NCBI RefSeq assembly: GCF_003148765.1
Contig: NZ_QGGV01000002.1
Coordinates: 434,001 to 498,000 of the forward strand
DNA from: Silicimonas algicola
GTDB taxonomy: Bacteria > Pseudomonadota > Alphaproteobacteria > Rhodobacterales > Rhodobacteraceae
Reading direction: 5' to 3'
Length of the DNA: 64,000 nt
Shown here: piece by piece, positions 1-9,708 of the stretch
Layout of the letters: each line of letters opens with the position of its first letter
Position numbering within the stretch: position 1 is the first letter of the stretch
Position numbers and translations under genes: made by a program
The notes under the pieces: model-generated
Database searches by the model: none
The model's input: the letters and a program-made list of their open reading frames with translations, nothing else
What the model was told of the DNA's origin: nothing

Positions 1-21
1 GACGACAGCCGCGTCGCCTGA
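1..21 (+). other. possible 3' end of an upstream CDS
   Basis: The first 21 bases read gac gac agc cgc gtc gcc tga, six GC-ending codons and a stop in one frame. This is what the tail of a gene co-directional with tgt would look like. It is too short to identify. In many proteobacteria queA lies before tgt, but nothing here proves that. Confidence 0.25.
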
Positions 22-63
22 GCCTCTGGCCTTTCGGGCGCGTCGGGCTTAGTCGAAAGGACG

Positions 64-1194
64 ATGACTGAGCGTTTCTCCTTCTCCCTCGCTGCAACAG
101 ACGGCAAGGCCCGCACGGGTACGATCCGCACGCCGCGAGGCGAGATCCGCACGCCCGCCTTCATGCCCGTGGGGACGGCGGCGACGGTCAAGGCGATGCT
201 GCCCGAAAGCGTGGCGGCGACAGGGGCGGACATCCTCCTCGGCAACACATACCACCTGATGCTGCGGCCGGGCGCCGAGCGGGTCGCGCGGCTGGGGGGG
301 CTGCATCGCTTCATGAACTGGGACCGGCCAATCCTGACCGACTCGGGCGGCTTCCAGGTGATGAGCCTTGCGGGCCTCCGGAAGCTGACCGAAGAAGGCG
401 TGACCTTCACCAGCCACATCGACGGCTCGAAGCACGAGCTGACGCCCGAGCGGTCGATGGAGATCCAGCGGCTTCTGGGGTCGGATATCGTGATGTGCTT
501 CGACGAATGCCCGGCCCTGCCGGCGGACGCCGCCGCCGTCGAGGCCTCGATGCAGTTGTCGATGAGATGGGCCGAGCGCTCGAAGATCGCCTTCGGGGAC
601 CGGCCGGGCCACGCGCTCTTAGGGATCCAGCAGGGCGGCGTCACGCGCGAGTTGCGCGCGGAAAGCGCCGAGGCGCTGAAGGCCATCGGCTTCGACGGCT
701 ACGCGGTCGGCGGCCTTGCCGTGGGCGAGGGACAGGAGGCGATGTTCGGCGTCCTCGACTATGCGCCCGACATGCTGCCCGAGGACCGTCCGCGCTATCT
801 GATGGGCGTGGGGAAGCCGGACGACATCGTGGGCGCGGTCAAGCGCGGCATCGACATGATGGACTGCGTGCTGCCGTCGCGCTCGGGCCGCACGGGACAG
901 GCCTTCACGCGTCGCGGGGTGGTCAACATCAAGAACGCGCGCCACGCCGACGATCCCCGGCCGCTCGACGAGGCCTGCGGCTGCCCCGCCTGCCAGGGCT
1001 ATTCGCGGGCCTACCTGCACCACGTTTTCCGGGCGGGCGAGATGATCTCGGGGATGCTGCTGACCTGGCACAACCTGCGCTACTATCAGGATCTGATGGC
1101 GGCGATGCGTGCGGCCATTGCGGCCGGGACCTTTGCGGAGTTCGAGACGACGTTCCACGCCGACAGGGCCGAGGGCGACATACCGCCCCTGTGA
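64..1194 (+). CDS. tgt: queuine tRNA-ribosyltransferase (tRNA-guanine transglycosylase)
   Basis: This enzyme exchanges guanine-34 of GUN-anticodon tRNAs for preQ1 in queuosine synthesis. The 376-residue product is full length for bacterial Tgt. Asp93 lies in the motif [11 protein letters not shown], the conserved active-site region. The zinc site is present as C305, C307 and C310 in CGCPAC, with H336 in TWHNLRYY. The ATG follows a good ribosome site (aaagga, spacing 3-7). It converges with the membrane-protein gene that ends at 1202, leaving only 7 bases between the stop codons. Confidence 0.97.
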   Translation: MTERFSFSLAATDGKARTGTIRTPRGEIRTPAFMPVGTAATVKAMLPESVAATGADILLGNTYHLMLRPGAERVARLGGLHRFMNWDRPILTDSGGFQVMSLAGLRKLTEEGVTFTSHIDGSKHELTPERSMEIQRLLGSDIVMCFDECPALPADAAAVEASMQLSMRWAERSKIAFGDRPGHALLGIQQGGVTRELRAESAEALKAIGFDGYAVGGLAVGEGQEAMFGVLDYAPDMLPEDRPRYLMGVGKPDDIVGAVKRGIDMMDCVLPSRSGRTGQAFTRRGVVNIKNARHADDPRPLDEACGCPACQGYSRAYLHHVFRAGEMISGMLLTWHNLRYYQDLMAAMRAAIAAGTFAEFETTFHADRAEGDIPPL

Positions 1195-1201
1195 AACCGG
1201 C

Positions 1202-1702
1202 TCAGACGACGCGCGGGCGTCCGTCGTCGACCCAGCTGACCCACCGCGTCTGGAGCGGCGTCGCCGCGACCCGCACGGGGACGCGGGCGACACGCGGCAG
1301 GACGAAGCCGCGCCAGCCCGACCGATCCCGCAGGATGCGGCCGTGCATCAGGCGGCTGACGAACACGGCGCCGGTGACAACGACTAGAGCCGTCATCATC
1401 GGGTTGGCGAGGATGGGATAGCCCAGGTCGGGCACCGCCAGCACGAAGACGGCGAGCGAGAGCCGCGAGACCGCCGCGGCTTCGACCATGAAGCGCATCG
1501 ACGGCATCACCAGGCAAACGGCGAGCGCCGCGGTTCCGATCACGATTGCGTAGACGGCGCCGATGATGAGCGAGACGTGGATGCCGTGGATGTAGATGTT
1601 GGCACGGGCGTAGAACAGGAAGCCTGCGAGGAACGCCAGAGCCACGACGAAGGCGAGACGCCGTCTTTCGCTATGGACGCGGTGCAGCAGGCGTCGTGTC
1701 AT
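1202..1702 (-). CDS. small integral membrane protein, unknown function
   Basis: The product is 166 residues from the ATG at 1702 (MTRRLLHRV). A start nine codons further upstream is possible but less likely. It shows an N-terminal basic stretch and about four hydrophobic segments: FVVALAFLAGFLFYA, then VSLIIGAVYAIVIGTAALAVC, a shorter third, and MMTALVVVTGAVFV. After these comes a basic tail ending GRPRVV. No catalytic motif is visible and I do not recognise the family. It is transcribed divergently from lon and ends against tgt. GC-rich third positions support coding. Confidence 0.75.
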   Translation of the reverse strand: MTRRLLHRVHSERRRLAFVVALAFLAGFLFYARANIYIHGIHVSLIIGAVYAIVIGTAALAVCLVMPSMRFMVEAAAVSRLSLAVFVLAVPDLGYPILANPMMTALVVVTGAVFVSRLMHGRILRDRSGWRGFVLPRVARVPVRVAATPLQTRWVSWVDDGRPRVV

Positions 1703-1926
1703 GCGTCTCTCCGCAAGGCGGGTTTCCAACCGGGGTTCACTGCTAGAGGCGAAACCTGACCAAATTGGGGCGTATTCGTTAATTTTTCCTTCACCTGAAC
1801 AAAACGGGCCGCAGACGGCATTCGTTCCCGTAGAGCGACAAACCGTCCGCTCTGTGGACGCTCAGGGGAGAGCGCGCTTGCTCCTCGGGCCTGCGGGGGG
1901 CATTCTGCGGGCCAATGAGCAGGTGG
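1703..1926. other. divergent intergenic region upstream of lon
   Basis: This is the outer part of a gap of about 330 bases between the membrane-protein gene and lon. Bases 1757-1800 are strikingly AT-rich for this genome, including gttaatttttccttcacc, and probably hold the minus-strand promoter. I found no credible gene here: the overlapping open frames have poor codon use and no similarity that I recognise. Confidence 0.4.
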
Positions 1927-1956
1927 TTGAAGGCGGGGAAGCCGTCACCACATATA
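1927..1956 (+). promoter_or_regulatory. candidate heat-shock (sigma-32 type) promoter for lon
   Basis: TTGAAG at 1927-1932 and CATATA at 1951-1956 are separated by 18 bases. This resembles the alphaproteobacterial RpoH pattern (CTTG, 17-18 bases, CNTATNT). The predicted transcript would have a leader of about 65 bases before the lon ATG. Lon is a classic heat-shock gene, which supports the reading, but the promoter is inferred from pattern alone. Confidence 0.4.
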
Positions 1957-2028
1957 GAGGCCGAAAGCAGGAGAGGGCGGAGGTCGCCGAACTTGGGACC
2001 GGACCCTCTTGCAAAGCAAGGAAATCGT

Positions 2029-4440
2029 ATGAACGAACCTTTCACATCGTCGTTCCCCGTCCTTCCCCTGAGGGACATCGTCGTCTTCCCGCACATGATC
2101 GTGCCGCTCTTCGTGGGGCGCGAGAAATCGGTGCGCGCGTTGGAAGAGGTGATGAAGGACGACAAGCAGATTCTGTTGTCGAGCCAGAAGGACCCGTCCG
2201 TCGACGAGCCGAGCGCCGACGGCATCTATTCGGTGGGTGTCCTCGCCAACGTGCTGCAGCTTCTCAAGCTGCCCGACGGCACCGTGAAGGTGCTGGTCGA
2301 GGGCCGCGGCCGCGTGCGGATCACCGACTTCGTCGAGAACGAGTCCTTTTTCGAGGCGAATGCCGAGCCCCTGACCGAGGAAACCGGCGACGAATCCACC
2401 GTCGAGGCGCTTCTGCGCTCGGTGGTCGAGGAGTTCGAGCGTTATGCCAAGGTCAAGAAGAACGTCCCCGAAGAAGCGCTGACCCAGGTTTCGGAAACCC
2501 ACGAAGCGTCCAAGCTGGCCGACCTGGTGTCGGGCCACCTCGGCATCGACGTGGACAAGAAGCAGGGCCTTCTCGAGACGCTCTCGGTCGCCGAGCGGCT
2601 CGAGGCCGTCTATGGCATGATGCAGGGCGAGATGTCGGTCCTACAGGTCGAGAAGAAGATCAAGACCCGCGTGAAGTCCCAGATGGAGCGGACGCAGCGC
2701 GAGTACTACCTCAACGAACAGATGAAGGCGATCCAGAAGGAGCTGGGTGACGGCGAGGACGGCTCGAACGAGATCGCCGAGCTGGAAGAGCGGATCGAGA
2801 AGACGAAGTTCTCGAAGGAAGCGCGCGAGAAGGCCGACGCCGAGCTGAAGAAGCTCAAGACCATGTCGCCGATGTCCGCCGAGGCCACGGTCGTTCGCAA
2901 CTACCTCGACTGGCTCCTGGCGTTGCCGTGGGGCACGAAGAGCCGCGTCAAGAAGGACCTGACCCGCGCCCAGAAGGTGCTGGACGATGACCATTACGGT
3001 CTCGAGAAGGTCAAGGAACGGATCGTCGAATACCTCGCGGTCCAGCAACGCTCGAAGAAGCTGAAGGGGCCGATCCTTTGCCTCGTCGGACCTCCGGGCG
3101 TCGGCAAGACCTCCCTTGGGAAGTCGGTCGCCAAGGCCACGGGACGCGAGTTCATCCGCATCTCGCTCGGCGGCGTGCGCGACGAATCCGAGATCCGGGG
3201 TCACCGGCGGACCTACATCGGCTCGATGCCCGGCAAGATCATCCAGGCGTTGAAGAAGGCCAAGACGACGAACCCGCTCATCCTGCTCGACGAGATCGAC
3301 AAGATGGGCCAGGACTTCCGGGGCGACCCGGCGTCGGCGATGCTCGAGGTTCTCGACCCCGAGCAGAACGCGACCTTCATCGACCACTATCTCGAGGTCG
3401 AATATGACCTTTCGGACGTCATGTTCCTGACGACGGCGAACTCCTACAACATGCCGTCGCCGCTTCTGGACCGGATGGAGATCATCCCGCTTGCCGGCTA
3501 CACCGAGGACGAGAAGCGCGAGATCGCGAAGCAGCACCTTCTGGCCAAGCAGCGCAAGAACCACGGCCTGCGCGAGAAGGAATTCGAGCTGACGGACGAG
3601 GCGCTGGCCGAGATGATCCGGACCTATACCCGCGAGGCGGGTGTGCGGAACCTGGAACGCGAGATCGCCAAGATCGCGCGGAAGGCGGTGACGCAGATCG
3701 TCCGGAAGGAAGTCGACAAGGTCACGGTCACGCCCGACAGGCTCGAGGAATTCCTCGGCGTGAAGAAGTACCGCTACGGTCTGGCCGAGAAAGAGGACCA
3801 GATCGGCGTCGTGACGGGCCTTGCCTGGACCAGCGTCGGCGGCGACCTTCTCCAGATTGAAGCGCTGCGTCTTCCCGGCAAGGGCCGGATGAAGACGACC
3901 GGCAAGCTTGGCGACGTGATGAAGGAGTCGATCGACGCGGCCGCGTCCTATGTCCGGTCGATCGCGCCCAAGATCGGGGTCAAGCCGCCCAGGTTCGACA
4001 CGATGGATATCCACGTCCACGTGCCCGACGGGGCGACGCCGAAGGACGGGCCCTCGGCCGGTCTGGCGATGGTGACGTCCATCGTCTCGGTGCTGACGCA
4101 GATCCCGGTCCGCAAGGACATCGCCATGACGGGCGAGGTCTCGCTGCGCGGCAACGCCATGCCGATTGGTGGTCTGAAGGAGAAACTTCTCGCGGCCCTG
4201 AGGGGCGGCATCAAGACGGTGCTGATCCCCGAGGAGAACGAGAAGGACCTGGCCGAAATCCCGGACAACGTGAAGCAGGGGCTCAAGATCATCCCCGTCA
4301 CGCACGTCTCGGAAGTGCTGAAGCTTGCCCTCGTGCGCCAGCCCGAACCCATCGAGTGGGACGAGGCGGCGGAAGAGGCGGCAGCGGCGGCCCGGCTGGC
4401 CTCGCAAGCCAGCCAGAGTCCTGGCGCCACGGCGCACTGA
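2029..4440 (+). CDS. lon: ATP-dependent Lon protease, La
   Basis: Cytosolic AAA+ serine protease that degrades misfolded and regulatory proteins. The ATG at 2029 ([16 protein letters not shown]) is preceded by aaggaa and gives 803 residues, the usual length; the longer open frame upstream is not Lon-like. Domains in order are the N-terminal LON substrate-binding domain (about 10-205), a coiled linker, and the AAA+ module with Walker A GPPGVGKT at 354-361 followed by Walker B LLDEIDK. The protease domain carries catalytic Ser676 in [10 protein letters not shown] and Lys717 in [11 protein letters not shown] strong terminator follows, so lon is probably monocistronic. Confidence 0.98.
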   Translation: MNEPFTSSFPVLPLRDIVVFPHMIVPLFVGREKSVRALEEVMKDDKQILLSSQKDPSVDEPSADGIYSVGVLANVLQLLKLPDGTVKVLVEGRGRVRITDFVENESFFEANAEPLTEETGDESTVEALLRSVVEEFERYAKVKKNVPEEALTQVSETHEASKLADLVSGHLGIDVDKKQGLLETLSVAERLEAVYGMMQGEMSVLQVEKKIKTRVKSQMERTQREYYLNEQMKAIQKELGDGEDGSNEIAELEERIEKTKFSKEAREKADAELKKLKTMSPMSAEATVVRNYLDWLLALPWGTKSRVKKDLTRAQKVLDDDHYGLEKVKERIVEYLAVQQRSKKLKGPILCLVGPPGVGKTSLGKSVAKATGREFIRISLGGVRDESEIRGHRRTYIGSMPGKIIQALKKAKTTNPLILLDEIDKMGQDFRGDPASAMLEVLDPEQNATFIDHYLEVEYDLSDVMFLTTANSYNMPSPLLDRMEIIPLAGYTEDEKREIAKQHLLAKQRKNHGLREKEFELTDEALAEMIRTYTREAGVRNLEREIAKIARKAVTQIVRKEVDKVTVTPDRLEEFLGVKKYRYGLAEKEDQIGVVTGLAWTSVGGDLLQIEALRLPGKGRMKTTGKLGDVMKESIDAAASYVRSIAPKIGVKPPRFDTMDIHVHVPDGATPKDGPSAGLAMVTSIVSVLTQIPVRKDIAMTGEVSLRGNAMPIGGLKEKLLAALRGGIKTVLIPEENEKDLAEIPDNVKQGLKIIPVTHVSEVLKLALVRQPEPIEWDEAAEEAAAAARLASQASQSPGATAH

Positions 4441-4460
4441 CCGGCACAAGCGACAAGGAA

Positions 4461-4485
4461 AAGGCGCCCCTCGGGCGCCTTTTTT
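4461..4485 (+). terminator. rho-independent terminator after lon
   Basis: AAGGCGCCC and GGGCGCCTT form a 9-bp perfect stem around a short ctc loop, followed directly by a run of T. It begins 20 bases after the lon stop codon. This is the clearest intrinsic terminator in the window. Confidence 0.9.
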
Positions 4486-4503
4486 CGTGTCTCGCTCAGA
4501 CCG

Positions 4504-4715
4504 TCAGAGAAGGCTCAAAAAGTCTGGCAGGTGATCGGCTGCCTCGTCCTGCATGTCCTCGGGAAGACGGCCGGCGAAGCCCTCGGCCGGAACGGTCGGG
4601 ATGCCGTCCGGAACGCCGGGAAACTCGGGCGGTGCCGCCTTGCCGATATGCTGGGCGGCGTGTTCGTCCGCGCGCGGAAGCGCGGCGTCGGGCGGTGTCG
4701 TGTCGAAGCGTCCAT
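4504..4715 (-). CDS. small hypothetical protein with apparent frameshift after the start codon
   Basis: Reading the minus strand, a frame with strongly GC-biased third positions encodes about 68 residues (RFDTTPPDAALPRADEH, later AGRLPEDMQDEAADHLPDF, ending LSLL). It has no in-frame ATG, GTG or TTG nearby. An ATG with a good ribosome site (gaggagaaag) lies at 4715 but in the wrong frame. Adding one base within the first three codons (atgga.cgcttc) would give MDRFDTTPPDA and join start to frame. The interval is 212 bases, one short of 71 codons. The product is acidic and proline-rich with no recognised domain. A sequencing error or a real one-base loss are both possible. Confidence 0.5.
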
Positions 4716-4841
4716 GATGGCTCTTTCTCCTCTGCTCGGGCCATTTGACTGGTGCGCACAGATTCCCATGTCTGAGAGGCGCAAGGAAAGTGTGCATTCG
4801 TGCAGAACACGCGCGGGCTCGTCCCCAGTTGCGTTCCGGAC

Positions 4842-5963
4842 TCAGCCTTCCGCGCGGCGGAGAAGACGCCCCGGCTTGCTCACCCGGCCGCCTCCCACAG
4901 GGGCCGCCACGCCCGTCGTGCCGGCGCAGGAGGTCGGCAGCCCGCGCTTCACCCGCACGGCGAGGAAGGCGAAGGCCTGCGCCTCGAGCATGTCGCCGTC
5001 GAAGCCGTGGGCCTCGACCGGGACCACCGTGCAGGCGGCGAGGCCGCGGATCAGTTCCATCAGGCCCGGATTGCGGCGACCTCCGCCCGTGACGAGCAGA
5101 CGCTCGGGCGGTTCGGGGCAATGCTGGAGCGCCAAGGCCACCGCGCCCGCCGTTCCGGCAGCGAGCGTGGCCACGGCGTCGGCGTCCGACAGGCCGGACA
5201 CAGCCGTGTCCCAACCCTTGAAGTCGTTTCGGTCCAGCGACTTGGGCGGCATTCTTGAGAAGAATGCCTCGCCCGAAAGCAGTTCGGCCAGCACATCCTC
5301 GTCGACCTGTCCTGCCCGCGTCAGCACACCGTCCGCATCCATCGGTCGGCCAAGCCGTGTCATGCACAGGTCGTCGATCAGCGCGTTGCCCGGCCCCGTA
5401 TCGAAGGCGAGAAGCGCGCCGTCCGCCTCGGGCCGGTCGCGGCGCGGATCGACCCAGGTGATGTTGGCCACACCGCCGATGTTGAGGAAGGCGACAGGAC
5501 GCCGGAAACCAGCCCGCTTCGCCAGCGCGAAGTGGTAGAACGGCGCGAGCGGCGCGCCCTGGCCGCCCAGATGCACGTCGGCGCTGCGGAAGTCCCAGAC
5601 GACGGGCCGCTCCAGCGTCTCGGCCAGAAGCGCGCCGTTGCCGATCTGGACCGTCAGCGCCCGATCGGGCTGGTGCAGGGTGGTCTGGCCGTGGAAGCCG
5701 ATAAGCTCGGCCTGCGGAAAACCTGTCAAAAGCTCGGCATGGGCCAGTTCGACCACTTCCGCCGCCGCCTCGACGTCGGGGCCGTCAGCCTGCCCGAGCG
5801 CCCGGCGCAGCACGGCACGCTCGGCCTCGGTATAGGGCCGATAGCCGCTCTCGCCGAACTCCGCGACCTTGTGCCCGTCGGTTCGAACCAGCGCACAGTC
5901 GACCCCATCGAGCGAGGTCCCCGACATGGCGCCCAATGCCCAGATCGGGCCGTCCCCGCACAT
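4842..5963 (-). CDS. anmK: anhydro-N-acetylmuramic acid kinase
   Basis: Cytosolic kinase that phosphorylates and hydrolyses 1,6-anhydro-MurNAc to MurNAc-6-phosphate in cell-wall recycling. The ATG at 5963 follows ggaagggaaa at ideal spacing and gives 373 residues, the family length; a GTG five codons upstream overlaps this ribosome site. The N-terminal motif [16 protein letters not shown] is the family signature. [32 protein letters not shown] and the later [11 protein letters not shown] are typical actin-like ATP and sugar binding segments. It is divergent from tyrS. Confidence 0.96.
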   Translation of the reverse strand: MCGDGPIWALGAMSGTSLDGVDCALVRTDGHKVAEFGESGYRPYTEAERAVLRRALGQADGPDVEAAAEVVELAHAELLTGFPQAELIGFHGQTTLHQPDRALTVQIGNGALLAETLERPVVWDFRSADVHLGGQGAPLAPFYHFALAKRAGFRRPVAFLNIGGVANITWVDPRRDRPEADGALLAFDTGPGNALIDDLCMTRLGRPMDADGVLTRAGQVDEDVLAELLSGEAFFSRMPPKSLDRNDFKGWDTAVSGLSDADAVATLAAGTAGAVALALQHCPEPPERLLVTGGGRRNPGLMELIRGLAACTVVPVEAHGFDGDMLEAQAFAFLAVRVKRGLPTSCAGTTGVAAPVGGGRVSKPGRLLRRAEG

Positions 5964-6031
5964 GGCTTTCCCTTCCACCGAAGCGCCAGTATAGATGGCG
6001 CGCCCCCGTGGCCGAATATAGACGGAACGAC

Positions 6032-7285
6032 ATGACCTATCACCCCAAATCCGACTTCCTGGCGACGATCGTCGAGCGCGGCTTCCTGGCCGATTGCTCG
6101 GACATCCAGTCGCTCGACGAGGCTCTGATCGCGGGGGTCGTGCCGGCCTATATCGGCTATGATGCGACGGCGAAGTCGCTGCACGTCGGCCACCTGCTGA
6201 ACATCATGCTTCTGCGGTGGTTCCAGAAGGCCGGGCACAAGCCGATCACGCTCATGGGCGGCGGCACGACCAAGGTGGGCGATCCGTCCTTCCGGTCCGA
6301 GGAGCGTCCGCTTCTGACCCCGCAAGCCATCGACGAGAACATCGCGGCGATGCAGACCGTCTTCGCGCGCTACCTTGACTATGGCGAGGCGGCGAACGGC
6401 GCGCTGATGCTGAACAACGCCGAGTGGCTCGACGGGCTCAACTACCTCGATTTCCTGCGCGACATCGGGCGGCACTTCAGCGTGAACCGGATGCTGTCGT
6501 TCGAAAGCGTGAAGTCCCGGCTCGACCGCGAGCAGTCGCTGTCGTTCCTCGAATTCAACTACATGATCCTCCAGGCCTACGACTTCCTGGAGCTGAACCG
6601 CCGCTACGGCTGCCTTCTGCAGATGGGCGGGTCGGACCAGTGGGGCAACATCCTGAACGGCGTCGACCTGACGCGCCGGGTGCTCGACCACGAGATCTTC
6701 GGGCTTACGACCCCGCTTCTGACGACCTCGGACGGCCGCAAGATGGGCAAGAGCCAGGGCGGCGCGGTGTGGCTGTCGGCGGAGATGCTCAGCCCCTACG
6801 AGTTCTGGCAGTTCTGGCGCAACACGACCGACGCCGATGTGGGGCGGTTCCTGAAGCTCTACACCGAGCTTCCGGTCGAGGAATGCGACCGTCTGGGTGC
6901 GCTCGAAGGCTCCGAGATCAACGAGGCGAAGATCCGGCTCGCCAACGAGGTGACGGCGCTCCTGCACGGGTCCGAGGCCGCCGCCGCCGCCGAGGCGACC
7001 GCGCGCGAGGTCTTCGAGCGGGGCGGCGTCGGTGACGACCTGCCGACGCTGGAGTTGACCGCCGCCGAGATCGGCGAGGGCATCTCGGCCGCGCAGCTCA
7101 TCGTGCGCTCGGGGCTCGCGGCCTCCGGCAAGGAAGCGAAGCGCCTGATCGCCGAGAACGGCGCGCGCGTGGACGACGAGCCGCTGACCGACGCGGGGCG
7201 GATGTTCGACGCTGCCGCGCTGTCATCTCCGGTCAAGCTTTCGGCCGGCAAGAAGCGGCACGCTCTGGTCAAGATCGCGGGCTAA
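6032..7285 (+). CDS. tyrS: tyrosyl-tRNA synthetase
   Basis: Charges tRNA-Tyr. The ATG at 6032 ([18 protein letters not shown]) gives 417 residues, normal for TyrRS; the longer upstream frame runs into the divergent anmK leader. HVGH at 51-54 is the class I HIGH motif and KMGKS at 237-241 the KMSKS loop. [14 protein letters not shown] is the tyrosine-binding stretch. An S4 RNA-binding domain follows at about 350-410 ([20 protein letters not shown]). The gene is followed at once by a copy of the post-stop repeat. Confidence 0.98.
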   Translation: MTYHPKSDFLATIVERGFLADCSDIQSLDEALIAGVVPAYIGYDATAKSLHVGHLLNIMLLRWFQKAGHKPITLMGGGTTKVGDPSFRSEERPLLTPQAIDENIAAMQTVFARYLDYGEAANGALMLNNAEWLDGLNYLDFLRDIGRHFSVNRMLSFESVKSRLDREQSLSFLEFNYMILQAYDFLELNRRYGCLLQMGGSDQWGNILNGVDLTRRVLDHEIFGLTTPLLTTSDGRKMGKSQGGAVWLSAEMLSPYEFWQFWRNTTDADVGRFLKLYTELPVEECDRLGALEGSEINEAKIRLANEVTALLHGSEAAAAAEATAREVFERGGVGDDLPTLELTAAEIGEGISAAQLIVRSGLAASGKEAKRLIAENGARVDDEPLTDAGRMFDAAALSSPVKLSAGKKRHALVKIAG

Positions 7286-7321
7286 GGCTTCTTCTGTCCT
7301 GAAAATACTCCGGGGGTCGCC
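7286..7321 (+). repeat. post-stop intergenic element, copy 1 (after tyrS)
   Basis: Directly after the tyrS TAA comes gcttcttctgtcc, then tgaaaatactccgggggtc. The same order (CTTCTTCTGTCC, an AAATAC-like core, then CCGGGG) follows ccmB and, with more change, three other genes in this window. This copy lacks the GGGGC hairpin. Confidence 0.7.
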
Positions 7322-7328
7322 TTTGGAG

Positions 7329-7354
7329 CGCCATTGGTCCGAGCGACAATGGCG
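7329..7354. terminator. candidate bidirectional hairpin between tyrS and the PfkB gene
   Basis: CGCCATTG (7329-7336) and CAATGGCG (7347-7354) form a perfect 8-bp inverted repeat between two convergent genes. No T-run follows on either strand, so termination activity is only inferred from position. Confidence 0.4.
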
Positions 7355-7378
7355 ACGGCGGCGCCCCGGCTCGCCGCC

Positions 7379-8392
7379 TCACGCCTCGCGCCAGCCCCAG
7401 GCATCGGCGCGGGCCAGGCAGGCCTCGGCTTCCTCGACCGCCGAATAGGTCCCGAGCCCCGTCAGGCTCGTGGCCGCCGCCGCGTGTCCGAGACGGAGGC
7501 AGTCGGCATGGGGCGCGTCGCGGTGGAGGCCCAGGAAGACTCCCGCGGCGAAGGCGTCGCCCGCCCCGTTGGCCCCCCGGATCGCGTCCTCCGGCACCTG
7601 CACCGATGGCACGAAGAGCGCCCGGTCGACGTTCCGCTGCACCAGCACCGCCCCGCGTGTGAAGTGGACGACGACGAGGTCCATCGCGCCCATGCCGCAG
7701 GCGACGTGCGCCGCCTTTTCGCAGGCTGCGCGGTCGGTCTCGCCGTCGCGCAGGGTGTCGATCCCGGTGATCGCCCCGATCTCGAAGTCGTTCACAACGA
7801 GCGTCGAGAGATGCGGCAGGCAGGGGATGACGATCTCGCGCAGCCGCTCGGGGGCGACGGTGACGAGTTCCATGTTCGTCTCCATCCCGACTGCGCGGGC
7901 GCGCTTCAGGGTGGCGACCCAGCCGTTCGGCTCATCCTGCCAGGGCGCGTCCATCACGGGATGGATGCCGGGCAGCCCCAGGTGGAAGAACCGTGCCGGG
8001 CAGTCCTCGACCGCGATGTGGTCGGGCGAGAGGTGCGAGGCGGCTCCCGGGATCAGGATGTGGGTGCGCTGGCCCGAGGCCTGGGACTGGTAGGCGTCCG
8101 TCACCTGGGTCTGAATGCCTGGCAGGGTGACGAGGCCGTCGCCGATCCCATGCTCCGCCGCGACCTGACGCAGGTAGTCGCCCTCGCGGTCGTCGCCGAC
8201 CACGCCGCGCGTCCAGACCGGGACGGAAGGATCGAGCCGCCGCAGGTCGCAGGCGAAGTTGCAGCCATTGCCGCCGCCCGAGAGTTCGAGGCCCGTGACA
8301 GTCGCCACCGAATCCTCGCGCGGCCAGCGGTCGACGGTCAGGTTCCGGTCGAGGCACCACGTTCCCGCGGTCAGGACACCCCGTCGCCGCAT
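7379..8392 (-). CDS. PfkB (ribokinase)-family carbohydrate kinase
   Basis: The product is 337 residues, full length for the family. GGGNGCNFACDLRRL near residue 40 is the first PfkB region (substrate binding and lid). GANGAGDAFAAG at about 273-284 is the second signature, with Asp279 as the expected catalytic base. Substrate cannot be read from sequence. It is the last gene of an operon with an aldolase-like protein (14-base gap) and, further upstream, inositol 2-dehydrogenase. The context suggests phosphorylation of an inositol-derived or related keto-sugar acid, analogous to IolC, followed by cleavage by the neighbour. That role is inference. Confidence 0.88.
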   Translation of the reverse strand: MRRRGVLTAGTWCLDRNLTVDRWPREDSVATVTGLELSGGGNGCNFACDLRRLDPSVPVWTRGVVGDDREGDYLRQVAAEHGIGDGLVTLPGIQTQVTDAYQSQASGQRTHILIPGAASHLSPDHIAVEDCPARFFHLGLPGIHPVMDAPWQDEPNGWVATLKRARAVGMETNMELVTVAPERLREIVIPCLPHLSTLVVNDFEIGAITGIDTLRDGETDRAACEKAAHVACGMGAMDLVVVHFTRGAVLVQRNVDRALFVPSVQVPEDAIRGANGAGDAFAAGVFLGLHRDAPHADCLRLGHAAAATSLTGLGTYSAVEEAEACLARADAWGWREA

Positions 8393-8406
8393 GGTCCCGG
8401 CCTCGC

Positions 8407-9384
8407 CTACATGTTGTCCTTGAGAAGCGTCTCGGTGACCTCGAGGTCGTCCTTCAGGTCGCGCTTGGGCGTGATCCCGGCCTTCGCGAGATCGTCGTGA
8501 TAGGCCTTCGTGCCTTCCTCGGAGGACAGCCGCTCTTCCAGCGTCCGGCGCATGGCCTGGACCATCAGGACGGAATCGTCAGCGTAATAGATCTTGCGCC
8601 CGAAGAGCGCGACGCGCGCGCCATAGGTCTCGGCCTGCCGGATCAGTTCGAGGCAGTCGCGGGTTGTGCCTGCGCCGCCGCCGAGGATGCCAAAGATCAG
8701 GTTCTCGGGGTCGTAGGAGGCGATCTCCTCGGTCGCACGCGGACCGTTGTAGGCGGCCTTGAGGAAGATCGGCCGATCCTGGTGCGACATGCCGGCCAGC
8801 GCGCGCGCGATGGCGTCGTTGTTGAAGGCCCAGAAGTCCTTCGTCTTCACGTCCGTCTGCGGGTTGAAGACCTCGAGGAAGTGGCGGACGCCCGCGCCCT
8901 CGGCTTCGATCACGAAGCGGTTGTAGGCTTCGAGCGTCGCCGCGTCGCGGGCGAGGTCGTTGTAGAAGGTGATGGCGTAAAGGCCGAGGTCGGCCACCGG
9001 GCGCACCCGGCTGAGACGCGCGGTCGAGAAGGGCAGCGCGGGCTCGGCCTGGTAGCGGCCGCCGCGCGCGGACCAGATGTCGCTCGCATCGTTCAGGCGC
9101 ACCGCGGGCGTCACCTGGCTGCGGGCGAAGACGCCGTCGTTGGTCAGCGCCTCGGCGCTCGACAGCGACATCAGCATGATGTCGACGAGATCCGAGCGAG
9201 TGACCTTGACCATGTCCTCGCGATAGGCCGAAAGCGGCTTCCAGCGCCCGTCGTCCGCCTTGCCGGGGGTCTGCATCCCGAAAGCCATGTCGCCGTCCTT
9301 GGCGTCGGCAATGATGAAGTCGGCGGGGGTGTAGTCGCCGGCGCGGATCGCGGCGAGCTTGCGGTCGAGACGCTTCTGGCTCAA
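8407..9384 (-). CDS. class I aldolase-like TIM-barrel protein, function unknown
   Basis: I place the start at the TTG at 9384 (LSQKRLDRKLAAIRAGDY), 325 residues. It overlaps the stop of the preceding gene as TTGA, and ribosome site gaaaggt precedes it. An upstream ATG would run through the preceding gene. The sequence alternates strands and helices like a (beta/alpha)8 barrel. Lys209 in RPIFLKAAYNGP is placed like a Schiff-base lysine of DeoC/LacD-type aldolases. FGILGGGAGTTRDCLELI and YGARVALFGRKI look like the phosphate-binding end of the barrel. Pairing with a PfkB kinase suggests a kinase-then-aldolase step. I cannot name the substrate. Confidence 0.8.
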   Translation of the reverse strand: MSQKRLDRKLAAIRAGDYTPADFIIADAKDGDMAFGMQTPGKADDGRWKPLSAYREDMVKVTRSDLVDIMLMSLSSAEALTNDGVFARSQVTPAVRLNDASDIWSARGGRYQAEPALPFSTARLSRVRPVADLGLYAITFYNDLARDAATLEAYNRFVIEAEGAGVRHFLEVFNPQTDVKTKDFWAFNNDAIARALAGMSHQDRPIFLKAAYNGPRATEEIASYDPENLIFGILGGGAGTTRDCLELIRQAETYGARVALFGRKIYYADDSVLMVQAMRRTLEERLSSEEGTKAYHDDLAKAGITPKRDLKDDLEVTETLLKDNM

Positions 9385-9623
9385 CTGTCGGACCTTTCGG
9401 GTTGGGGAGCGGCTGCGGGCGGCTCGTAGTCCGCCGGATCGAAGCTCACGAAGAAACGGTAGCCCAGGTAGATCGCGCAGGCCGCGAAGAGGACGGCCCA
9501 CGTGGCGTTGCCGCCCTGGTATTCGACCCCGGCCCAGACAGCGCACAGGACCGTCACGACGATCCTCCGCCAGAGCGGGCGGAAGAAGGGATGGCGGACC
9601 TCGAAAGCGTTGCGCAAATCCAT
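9381..9623 (-). CDS. small membrane protein in the inositol-type operon
   Basis: The product is 80 residues: a basic N-terminus (MDLRNAFEVRHPFFRPLWRR), two hydrophobic segments (VVTVLCAVWAGVEY and WAVLFAACAIYLGYRFFV) and a proline-rich acidic tail. ATG at 9623 with aaagga upstream. Its stop codon overlaps the TTG start of the aldolase-like gene, so the two are probably translationally coupled. No recognised family; a membrane anchor or transporter accessory role would be a guess. Confidence 0.78.
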   Translation of the reverse strand: MDLRNAFEVRHPFFRPLWRRIVVTVLCAVWAGVEYQGGNATWAVLFAACAIYLGYRFFVSFDPADYEPPAAAPQPERSDS

Positions 9624-9708
9624 CGGCGGGCGGTCCTTTCGCGGACGGTCGAAGGTTCGGCGGGCATGCTATCGAAGGCCATGTCCGCCGTCACCCCGTC
9701 GTCGCGGG

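Noticed and set aside
2641-4449. Minus-strand open frame opposite lon
   Set aside because: Antisense shadow; lon is unambiguous on the plus strand.
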